Under the pieces are notes generated by a model. The model worked only from the letters and a program-made list of their open reading frames with translations. It was not told where the DNA came from and did no database searches. A DNA stretch of 64,000 nucleotides from Clostridia bacterium (lineage in GTDB: Bacteria; Bacillota; Clostridia; Oscillospirales; CAG-272): the NCBI GenBank assembly GCA_017399105.1, contig JAFQEJ010000009.1, forward strand, positions 1 through 64,000, read 5' to 3'. Below are positions 17,980 to 24,656 of this stretch, in pieces. How positions within the stretch are numbered: the stretch's first letter is position 1; each line of letters opens with the position of its first letter. The position numbers and the translations under genes are program-made.

Positions 17980-18543
17980 TCAAATTACCTCGCAGGCCTC
18001 AATAAACTTCGGCAGCCACCACTCACTGTAGCCTGCAAGCGTGGGATGCACCGGATCTGCCATATAGCGGGCGTAGTCCCCGGCACTTACAGCAAGCATA
18101 TCGGGATCATTCCACAAATCCAGGATGGCAAAGCCGTATTCCTTCTGCAGAGAGCGGAGCAGCTCGATCATGCGCTCGTAGGGAACGCTTTCAAATTTTG
18201 TGCCGGTGTAAAACATGATGGGACAGTCGAAAACCTCGCGCACATAGCTTATAATTTCGCGGATGGCAGCCTCGGTCTGCTCAAGAGGAATCCCCCTGCC
18301 CGCGTCGTTGGTGGAAAGCTGGCAGATGAAAAGATCGGGGGCACAGCTTGGATCTGCTCTCTTCAGCCGCGCCACATAGGAGCTGTCATCGATATCGGCA
18401 AGGGTTGTGCCCGATACCGCCTCCTTGATGGCTTTGATGCCGCAGCGCTCGACCATCAGATCGGCGAAGGAAATGCCCCCTGATGCCGAACCATAGGTCA
18501 CCGACGAGCCGAGGAAAAAGACTGTTTTGCCTTTCAGTTCCAT
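17980..18543 (-). CDS. SGNH/GDSL-type hydrolase
   Basis: A 187-residue hydrolase without signal peptide. Block I is FLGSSVTYGS with the nucleophilic serine (GSS in place of GDS), block III is STNDAG with the oxyanion asparagine, and block V is DPVHPTLAG with the catalytic aspartate and histidine. These enzymes remove acyl groups, often acetyl, from sugars or lipids. The lack of a signal peptide points to a cytoplasmic substrate. ATG 18543 follows TTGGAG. A long in-frame extension to 18768 is only a shadow of the neighbouring gene. Confidence 0.88.
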   Translation of the reverse strand: MELKGKTVFFLGSSVTYGSASGGISFADLMVERCGIKAIKEAVSGTTLADIDDSSYVARLKRADPSCAPDLFICQLSTNDAGRGIPLEQTEAAIREIISYVREVFDCPIMFYTGTKFESVPYERMIELLRSLQKEYGFAILDLWNDPDMLAVSAGDYARYMADPVHPTLAGYSEWWLPKFIEACEVI

Positions 18544-18559
18544 AAAATCACTCCAAAAT

Positions 18560-18592
18560 ACACCGCAGAGCATCTCCTGACACTCTGCGGCG
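18560..18592 (-). terminator. Possible terminator after the CorC-like gene
   Basis: An 8-bp perfect stem CCGCAGAG/CTCTGCGG with a 12-base loop lies between the two minus-strand genes. The following T stretch is short, so it may only reduce read-through. Confidence 0.5.
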
Positions 18593-18598
18593 AAAATT

Positions 18599-19999
18599 TT
18601 ATTCTTTTTCTTTTTTATCTTTTTTATCCGATTTCTTTGCGTCACGGTCGGCGTCTTCGTCTTCCTCTTCCTTGGGATTGATCGAAACCTCCGCCCATTC
18701 CACTCTGCGGTCGGCAAGAGCAAGCACCTTGATGTGCAGTCCGCAGACATCCACCTCGGGATGCGCACCGTCCTCGGGAATCACGGTGAGCTGGCTGAAC
18801 ACAAGACCGCCCAGGGTGTCATATTCGCTGTACTCGTCGCCGTCCTCATCGAAGGTGATATCCAGCTCCTCAGCCAGTACATCAAGGTCGGTAGAGCCCG
18901 CAACCTTCCAGAGATTTTCACCCAGCTTGACGATGTCCTTTTCCTCGAGGGGGTCGAATTCGTCGTAGATGTTGCCCACGATCTCCTCAAGCAGGTCCTC
19001 CATGGTGACGATACCGCTGGTTCCGCCGTATTCGTCGACAACGATCGCCATATGAATCTTCTTCTGCTGCATGTCGCGGAGCAGTACGTCGGCGCGCACC
19101 GTCTCGGGGACGAGGTATGCAGAATAAATCAGCTCACGGATAGGCTTGGGATGCTCGGAGCGCAGGTTCAGAAGGAACTTTCTGGTGCTGAGGATACCGA
19201 TAATGCTGTCGATATCATCCTCATACACAGGGAAGCGGGAGAGTCCCGACTCCACGATGATCCTGACAATTTCGTCAAAGTCCTCATCTGCCTGGAGTGC
19301 GGTAACGCCGGTGCGGTGCACCATCAGATCGGCGGCGGTGAAGTTGTTGAATTCGAAGATGTTTTCGATCATTTCCTTTTCGCCGGTTTCGATAGCACCG
19401 TTTTCCTCGCCCACATCCACCATCAGACGGATGTCCTCCTCGGTGACATTCTCCTCATTCTCGTGAGGATTGATGCCGAAGAGACGGAGCACCAGATTGG
19501 TGGAAACGGAAAGGAATCCGATGATGGGTCGAAGCACGATCGAGAGCACACGGATCACGCCCGAGGTGAAATTTGCCACCTTTTCGGGGTTCTTCATGGC
19601 GACGCGCTTGGGCACCAGCTCACCGAAAACAAGGGTGAAATAGGAAAGAATCAGCGTGATCAGCACCAGCGCGAACTTTTCCACCACTTCTGCGGGGACA
19701 AAGGTCACACCAAGCGAGATCAGCCAGTCGGCAAGTCTGCCCGAAAAGCTGTCGGCAGCAAATGCAGATCCCAAGAATCCGGCAAGCGTAATGCCAACCT
19801 GGATGGTTGAGAGAAAGTTTGTAGGCAGCTCGACAATTTTTAGCAGCTTTTCTGCCTTTTTGTCACCGTCCTCGGCAGCCTTGCGAAGCTTTTTTTCATT
19901 CAGCGAAAGCAGCGCGATTTCGGTGGACGCAAAGAATGCGTTCAGTGCAATGAGAATAACCTGGAGAAGCAATTGACTCCCTATCGGGTCAGCAGGCAA
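18599..19999 (-). CDS. HlyC/CorC (CNNM/DUF21) family membrane protein
   Basis: A 466-residue protein with the three-part CNNM layout. The DUF21 membrane domain spans about residues 1-190 and carries the family ending LVFGELVPKRVAMKNPEKVA. A CBS-domain pair follows at about 205-330 (VHRTGVTALQ, VVDEYGGTSGIVTMEDLLEEIVG), then a CorC_HlyC cytoplasmic domain at about 345-425. The C-terminus is a very charged tail of aspartate, glutamate and lysine. Relatives take part in Mg2+/Co2+ efflux; calling it a hemolysin would be misleading. The likely start is a TTG at 19999, nine bases after AAGGGGG; no better ATG exists upstream. A promoter at 20176-20204 implies a leader of about 170 bases. Confidence 0.9.
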   Translation of the reverse strand: MPADPIGSQLLLQVILIALNAFFASTEIALLSLNEKKLRKAAEDGDKKAEKLLKIVELPTNFLSTIQVGITLAGFLGSAFAADSFSGRLADWLISLGVTFVPAEVVEKFALVLITLILSYFTLVFGELVPKRVAMKNPEKVANFTSGVIRVLSIVLRPIIGFLSVSTNLVLRLFGINPHENEENVTEEDIRLMVDVGEENGAIETGEKEMIENIFEFNNFTAADLMVHRTGVTALQADEDFDEIVRIIVESGLSRFPVYEDDIDSIIGILSTRKFLLNLRSEHPKPIRELIYSAYLVPETVRADVLLRDMQQKKIHMAIVVDEYGGTSGIVTMEDLLEEIVGNIYDEFDPLEEKDIVKLGENLWKVAGSTDLDVLAEELDITFDEDGDEYSEYDTLGGLVFSQLTVIPEDGAHPEVDVCGLHIKVLALADRRVEWAEVSINPKEEEDEDADRDAKKSDKKDKKEKE

Positions 20000-20175
20000 A
20001 ATGATACCCCCTTACAACGGCGCGGCGCAGACAAGGCTCCCTCTGACGCAGCATATGTAGCAGAACGGCACGACATTCGTACCGCACGGAGCGGAAGGTC
20101 GGCATAAAAATAAATCTTTTGCCGACACACATTCCCCACGCGAATTTGCGATGGGTATATGTATAGATAATATAG

Positions 20176-20204
20176 ATTATATAAGGTAGTTGCCGAAAAG
20201 TCAA
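20176..20204 (-). promoter_or_regulatory. Promoter of the CorC-like gene
   Basis: Minus-strand TTGACT and TATAAT with a 17-base spacer. The transcript would carry about 170 bases of leader before the TTG start. The leader contains a 7-bp hairpin (GTCGGCA/TGCCGAC, 20098-20126). Nothing else is coded between 20000 and 20250. Confidence 0.65.
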
Positions 20205-20253
20205 TGCTTTTGCCGTTTTTTTCGAAAAATTCCCCATAAAATCAAGATTTACC

Positions 20254-20282
20254 TTTACAAACAGCCTGATCTGTGATAAAAT
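20254..20282 (+). promoter_or_regulatory. Promoter of nrdR
   Basis: TTTACA and TAAAAT separated by 17 bases, 74 bases upstream of the nrdR start. No obvious NrdR box is seen here. Confidence 0.6.
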
Positions 20283-20356
20283 AATCGGAGTTAACAGCGA
20301 ATTTGAAGCATACAGAGCAACTGCATACAAAATCTCTACAGAACAGGAGACTCCCC

Positions 20357-20824
20357 ATGAAATGCCCCATGTGCGGCTTCGCCGACAGTAAAGTTATCGA
20401 TTCCCGTCCCACCGAAAACGAATCCATCCGCCGCCGCCGTGAATGTCTGCGCTGCGGAAAACGCTTTACAACCTATGAAATCCTCGACTCGGTACCTCTG
20501 ATGGTGGTCAAAAAGGACGGCAAACGCGAGATCTTTGACCGCAACAAGATTATGACCGGTGTTGTGAAATCCTGCTATAAGCGTCCGGTTACCAATGAGC
20601 AGATCGATGCCCTCGTCACCGATATCGAAACCGAGCTTGCCAATTCTCTGCGCTTTGAGTTTTCCACCGAGGAGATCGGTTCGATGGTCATGGAGCGCCT
20701 CCGTGCTCTCGATGAAGTTTCCTATGTCCGCTTTGCCTCGGTCTACCGCGAGTTCAAGGATGTGGAAACCTTCATGCGCGAGCTCCAGCAGCTCCTCGCC
20801 GGCGGCAATGCTCCGAAAAAATAA
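20357..20824 (+). CDS. nrdR: Transcriptional repressor NrdR
   Basis: A 155-residue ATP-sensing repressor of ribonucleotide reductase genes. The N-terminal zinc ribbon MKCPMCGF...[12 protein letters not shown] (residues 1-41) carries the four zinc-binding cysteines. The ATP-cone domain covers about 48-137 ([27 protein letters not shown]). Length and motifs fit the family fully. ATG 20357 follows AGGAGA. Two tRNA genes with their own promoter lie immediately downstream. No ribonucleotide reductase gene is present in the window. Confidence 0.97.
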   Translation: MKCPMCGFADSKVIDSRPTENESIRRRRECLRCGKRFTTYEILDSVPLMVVKKDGKREIFDRNKIMTGVVKSCYKRPVTNEQIDALVTDIETELANSLRFEFSTEEIGSMVMERLRALDEVSYVRFASVYREFKDVETFMRELQQLLAGGNAPKK

Positions 20825-20844
20825 AAAATATTTTTAAAAACCTA

Positions 20845-20873
20845 TTGACAATTCCGCAGCCTTGTGTTATAAT
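20845..20873 (+). promoter_or_regulatory. Promoter of tRNA-Thr/tRNA-Tyr
   Basis: Perfect TTGACA and TATAAT with a 17-base spacer, 22 bases upstream of tRNA-Thr. Confidence 0.9.
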
Positions 20874-20895
20874 AATCTCCGTTGCAGGGCTACAC

Positions 20896-20970
20896 GCTGG
20901 TGTGGCTCAATGGCAGAGCAGCTGATTTGTAATCAGCAGGTTGTTGGTTCGACTCCGATCACCAGCTCCA
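20896..20970 (+). tRNA. tRNA-Thr (TGT anticodon)
   Basis: A 75-base cloverleaf with acceptor GCTGGTG/CACCAGC, anticodon stem GCTGA/TCAGC around TTTGTAA, T loop TTCGACT and encoded CCA. Confidence 0.95.
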
Positions 20971-20985
20971 AGCCTTGTAACATAT

Positions 20986-21070
20986 GGGGGAATTCCCGAG
21001 CGGCCAAAGGGGGCAGACTGTAAATCTGTTGTCAGTGACTTCGGTGGTCCGAATCCACCTTCCCCCACCA
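20986..21070 (+). tRNA. tRNA-Tyr (GTA anticodon)
   Basis: An 85-base class II tRNA with acceptor GGGGGAA/TTCCCCC, long variable arm, anticodon GTA within CTGTAAA and encoded CCA. The T loop reads TCCGAAT, not TTCGAAT, so the normally invariant base 55 is C. It follows tRNA-Thr by 15 bases. Confidence 0.93.
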
Positions 21071-21071
21071 G

Positions 21072-21116
21072 AACGAAAATCCTGTCGATGAAAATCGGCA
21101 GGATTTTCGTTTTGTA
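21072..21116 (+). terminator. Terminator of the tRNA-Thr/Tyr unit
   Basis: A long stem (AACGAAAATCCTG with CAGGATTTTCGTT, extended by CGAT/ATCG across one T-G pair) closed by a GAAA loop and followed by T bases. Confidence 0.9.
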
Positions 21117-21289
21117 TTATTCATTTAACAGGATTTTCAATGAATAATGAAATCGCTTACGCTGATGAATAATGAATAATTGATTTAGCCGCCTACATGT
21201 GCTATAATGAATGCAGCGAATTCAAACATGACTTCCTTATATTTGGATATCGAAGTCATGCTATAATACATAAAAGGGCGGTGATTTAT

Positions 21290-21648
21290 GTGAAAGAAAA
21301 CATACTGATAGATAAATCTGTTGTTTTTTCAGCAAGAATTGTAAAACTGTATCAGCATTTGCTTAAAAATCAAAAAGAAACGGTCATATCAAAACAAATT
21401 GTCCGCAGCGGAACAAGTATTGGTGCCAATATAAACGAAGCCAATTACGGTCATAGTAAGGCGGACTTTCTTTCAAAAATGCACATTGCATTAAAAGAAA
21501 CTGCCGAAACGGAATATTGGATTAAGCTGTTGTTTATGTCCGAATACATAGACAAAAAAAGAGTAAATCATTGCTTAATGATTGCCTTGAAATCAAAAGA
21601 ATTCTCATTGCCTCAATAAACACCGCAAAGGAGAATATACATGGCTGA
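21290..21648 (+). pseudogene. Four-helix bundle protein (23S rRNA IVP type), frameshifted
   Basis: From GTG 21290 (VKENILIDKS) the protein matches the four-helix bundle family first known from rRNA intervening sequences (VRSGTSIGANINEANYG is its signature). The frame as written ends early at 21619 with a wrong-looking tail (ALKSKEFSLPQ). Shifting by one base in the seven-A tract at 21554-21560 restores a typical ending, SLLNDCLEIKRILIASINTA, and moves the stop to 21648. That stop overlaps the next gene's ATGGCTGA start. So a single A is missing here, either a real mutation, slippage-regulated expression, or a sequencing error. The role of the family is poorly known. Confidence 0.8.
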
Positions 21649-22621
21649 AATTGTATATCAGTTTTCAAGAAAACAAGTTGGGAAAAGATCATCCAATATT
21701 CGCTGGATTACCGTAAACGATCTAACTCTGTTTAACAAACACCTATCCCTTTGTACTCAGAAGAGCTTAGAACAAAGTAGTTGGGATGAAATATACAAAG
21801 AGGGGACAATGTACTGTCTGCTGTTTGAAAACAAAATTCCTGTCGCACGGGCTTGTGTTGAAAAGTATTCAAGTGAAGCGTGGGAAATTGCTGATGTTAG
21901 AGTTGTACGGTCGTTCCGTAACAGAGGATTCGCCTACGAAGTGTGCTCGTATGTTTTACGATATATCTTGGATAACAGTAAAAATGCAACCATTAGAACT
22001 GAAACGGATAACTACCCTATGCAGCGACTGATTGAAAAGCTTGGTTTTGTTCCTTTAGAATCTGAAAGATCGGTCATGTTCAGCGGTGTTAGATATGTTC
22101 CGATTGCCGATTTGGGATTAAGTCAAATTTACCTGAACGATGACAAGCTGACTCGCATTAAGCAATGGTTTAATCCAAATGATATAACCGGTTTTCAGCC
22201 TTTGCCCGTTTATGATTTCGGGAATGGGAAATTGACACTGACCGACGGACACAGCAGAGCGTTTGTTGCTTATAAAACAGGACTTTGCGAACTTCCAGTT
22301 ATTTATGATACGGATGAAATTGTAACTTCAAAAACAGGACAAATGCTGTACAAAAATGACATTATATGGTGTGAACGATTTGATTTAAAAAGTATCTGTG
22401 ATCTGGAAAAACGCATCGTTTCAAATGAAGAATACGAAATACAATGGATAGACCGCTGTAATAAAGCTTACAATTTATTAACCAAAACCGATGAACAACA
22501 GCGTGCAAACTGGCAGCGAATGCATTCCGAGTTATATCTATACGGTGCAAGCGAGGATTTGAAAAGCTTATTCTTTGAGGATATACATGGAAACAGTTTT
22601 TCATTCAGTACGGCATCCTGA
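21641..22621 (+). CDS. GNAT acetyltransferase fused to a ParB-like domain
   Basis: A 326-residue protein. Residues of about 50-150 are a GNAT acetyltransferase: the acetyl-CoA loop is VRSFRNRGFAYEV and the end of the domain is MQRLIEKLGFVPLESERSVMF. From about 180 the sequence resembles the ParB/sulfiredoxin fold (LPVYDFGNGKLTLTDGHSRAF, with conserved DGHSR, then GLCELPVIYDTDE). The last 100 residues are helical and not recognised. The acetyl acceptor is unknown. ATG 21641 follows AAAGGAG and overlaps the repaired end of the four-helix bundle gene, so the two are probably cotranscribed. The region is AT-richer than its surroundings, which suggests recent acquisition. Confidence 0.8.
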   Translation: MAEIVYQFSRKQVGKRSSNIRWITVNDLTLFNKHLSLCTQKSLEQSSWDEIYKEGTMYCLLFENKIPVARACVEKYSSEAWEIADVRVVRSFRNRGFAYEVCSYVLRYILDNSKNATIRTETDNYPMQRLIEKLGFVPLESERSVMFSGVRYVPIADLGLSQIYLNDDKLTRIKQWFNPNDITGFQPLPVYDFGNGKLTLTDGHSRAFVAYKTGLCELPVIYDTDEIVTSKTGQMLYKNDIIWCERFDLKSICDLEKRIVSNEEYEIQWIDRCNKAYNLLTKTDEQQRANWQRMHSELYLYGASEDLKSLFFEDIHGNSFSFSTAS

Positions 22622-22711
22622 TTTCATTATTAATTTGAATTAAAAATCAAGTCTCATACAGCTTCACATTGTGCTAAGCACAACACTTCACAAAATCCCC
22701 GAGGTGATCCC

Positions 22712-23227
22712 ATGACGCTCCTTCCCCGACTCAAGCTGCATCTGCCGGAATATGATATCGAGCCTGTAACGCTGCAGAATTTGTCCAAATACGAGCCTAT
22801 CTTCTACTGTAATACCGAATACTATCTCACAACAGACGGCCGCCCTGCCGAAAAGCAGGATTGCATCGACACGGTCGAATACGGCAACGATTTTCCCGAC
22901 GGCATGTGCTATTGCATCGGCTTTTCACAGGAGGGGGAGGCGGTAGCTTTTCTTGCCCTTTTGGAAGGCTACCCCGAAGCCGATACGCTGTATATCGGGC
23001 TGTTTTTGATGAATGAAGCATTCAAGCGCAGAGCGATCGGGACGAAGCTGATCACCGCGCTCATTGACGAAGCGTTTAGCCTGCAATTCAATTTCGTTAA
23101 GCTGTCGGTGCAGGACAACAATATCAGCGGCTCCGCCTTTTGGAGGAAGCTTGGCTTTGATGTTGTATCGACCTGCGACTGCGGCGGCTTTCGGAATTTA
23201 TCGATGGAGTTGAAGCGAAAAGAATAG
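22712..23227 (+). CDS. GNAT family N-acetyltransferase
   Basis: A 171-residue acetyltransferase. The core strand and the loop ALLEGYPEADTLYIGLFLMNEAFKRRAIGTKLI contain the R-x-x-x-G-T/K pyrophosphate-binding pattern, and the domain ends with SAFWRKLGFDVV. It starts at ATG 22712 after GAGGTGATC. A small perfect inverted repeat (TTGTGC-TAA-GCACAA, 22669-22683) lies just upstream and could be an operator or part of a hairpin. No substrate can be assigned. Confidence 0.87.
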   Translation: MTLLPRLKLHLPEYDIEPVTLQNLSKYEPIFYCNTEYYLTTDGRPAEKQDCIDTVEYGNDFPDGMCYCIGFSQEGEAVAFLALLEGYPEADTLYIGLFLMNEAFKRRAIGTKLITALIDEAFSLQFNFVKLSVQDNNISGSAFWRKLGFDVVSTCDCGGFRNLSMELKRKE

Positions 23228-23385
23228 GAATATTGGTCAGATTCGTCTGTTTTCACCCATTGTGGGCACCACAACCGTAATTTGCCGAAAAACTACCATA
23301 CGTTGGTGGCATGCAGAAGTAATTTTCGCTATAATAAAAAGGAAGAACAATTGTCAGCATTTATGGAAATAACAAATCGCTTCAG

Positions 23386-23414
23386 AGGGCTGTGTCAGAG
23401 GATGCAGCCCTTTT
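23386..23414 (+). terminator. Weak hairpin terminator
   Basis: The stem GGGCTG/CAGCCC with a 12-base loop is followed by TTTT. It lies 150 bases after the acetyltransferase gene at the start of a decayed region. Confidence 0.45.
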
Positions 23415-23465
23415 CTGCGTCATGAAAAACCGGGCAGCATCTGTTATTCTGAATAATAGAAGTAT

Positions 23466-23933
23466 GCAAAGGAGGAGCAGTACGGAATCGAGCTGTCACT
23501 ATGTCACCGATCTGTAGGGATATTGCTGCTGCATCACGTTTGAAAGCGCCGATGATTTTGTCGTTTCGGCAGTATGCCGCCGCTGATCGTCGATGTGAAG
23601 GCGCTGGAATTCCGCTCAGGCGCCGCCGTGGGTTTTTCGAAGATTAATCGCTGATGTACGAGCTATCGGAAGGCGTGCTCTATCTGCGCAGGATGGGATG
23701 TGCCGCCAAAAATGCACCGCCTGTATTCGGTGTGGCTCCCGAGCGTCATGCGCAGTTTTGTCAATCATCCTGCCGACAACAGCGGCACTTTTTCGGTGGG
23801 CAGAGACTTTGATTACCGCTTCCGGAAGCATGATGAAACGACGCGCTCCGTGCCCTTCTGTCCGGAGGTTTATAAGAAAAACGGCGTTTTGCAGATTGAA
23901 AAGGGATATGTCGTTCATATGCAGATTGAGTAA
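23466..23933 (+). pseudogene. Decayed gene remnant, family not recognised
   Basis: Protein-like stretches appear in different frames in a row: CITFESADDFVVSA, then LIVDVKALEFRSGAAVGFSK, then LMYELSEGVLYLR. From 23700 a clean 77-residue end follows (VWLPSVMRSFVNHP ... LQIEKGYVVHMQIE) and stops at 23933. Stops and frame changes separate the pieces, so this looks like an old gene broken by several indels. No intact start was found. The rest of 23230-23460 holds nothing I can identify. Confidence 0.5.
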
Positions 23934-23990
23934 CAGAGGCGGCAGTCCTCTCCCGAATGGAACGCTGTGATTCTGCAGAGAATACAGCCG

Positions 23991-24656
23991 TTACATGCAA
24001 TATCCGCTTCCGTTTTCCATGCGGATAACCACATCTGCCATCGCCGCGATATCGGGATCGTGGGTCACCATCAGCAGGGTCTGTTTATACTCCGCCTTGG
24101 CAACAAGCAGCAGCTCAAGCAGCTCGGCGGCGGTTGTTTTATCGAGATTTCCGGTCGGCTCATCGGCGAAGAGGATGGAGGGTCTGTTGACCAGTGCTCT
24201 TGCCACAGCAGTGCGCTGCTGTTCGCCGCCCGACATTTCACCAGGAAGGTGATGGACACGGTCAAAAATGCCCAGAGTTTTGCAGAGAGACAGCACATAG
24301 TCTGCATCCGGCTTTTTCCCGTCCATGAGGCAGGGCGTGCAGATGTTCTCGAGGGCTGTCAGCGTGGGAAGCAGACTGTAGTCCTGATAAACGGTTCCGA
24401 TGCTTCTGCGTCTGAGTGCCGCCCGCTCTCCTTCGCTCATGGCATAAATATCTCTGCCGTCATAGATGACACTGCCCGAGGTCGGCGCTTCAAGGGCGGC
24501 AAGCGCACGGAGCAGCGTGGATTTTCCGCTGCCCGAAGGTCCGATCACAGCGGTGAATTTTCCTTCCTCGATGCTGAGAGTGACATCCTTCAAGGCTTCA
24601 ATCTCCTTGTCGCCCTGTATGTAGATTTTGCTTAGATTCTTCGCCTCAATCTTCAT
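23991..24656 (-). CDS. ABC transporter ATP-binding protein (MacB/LolD type)
   Basis: A 221-residue ATPase with Walker A GPSGSGKST at residues 38-46, signature MSGGEQQRTAVARAL, Walker B ILFADEPTGNLD and H-loop VTHDPD. The Y-x-D between Walker A and signature (VYQDYSLLPTLTALEN) is typical of the LolD/FtsE/MacB class, which works with FtsX-fold permeases. The start overlaps the end of the permease gene by 11 bases. It is likely part of a mechanotransmission-type system for lipoprotein, peptide or antibiotic handling; the substrate is unknown. Confidence 0.93.
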   Translation of the reverse strand: MKIEAKNLSKIYIQGDKEIEALKDVTLSIEEGKFTAVIGPSGSGKSTLLRALAALEAPTSGSVIYDGRDIYAMSEGERAALRRRSIGTVYQDYSLLPTLTALENICTPCLMDGKKPDADYVLSLCKTLGIFDRVHHLPGEMSGGEQQRTAVARALVNRPSILFADEPTGNLDKTTAAELLELLLVAKAEYKQTLLMVTHDPDIAAMADVVIRMENGSGYCM

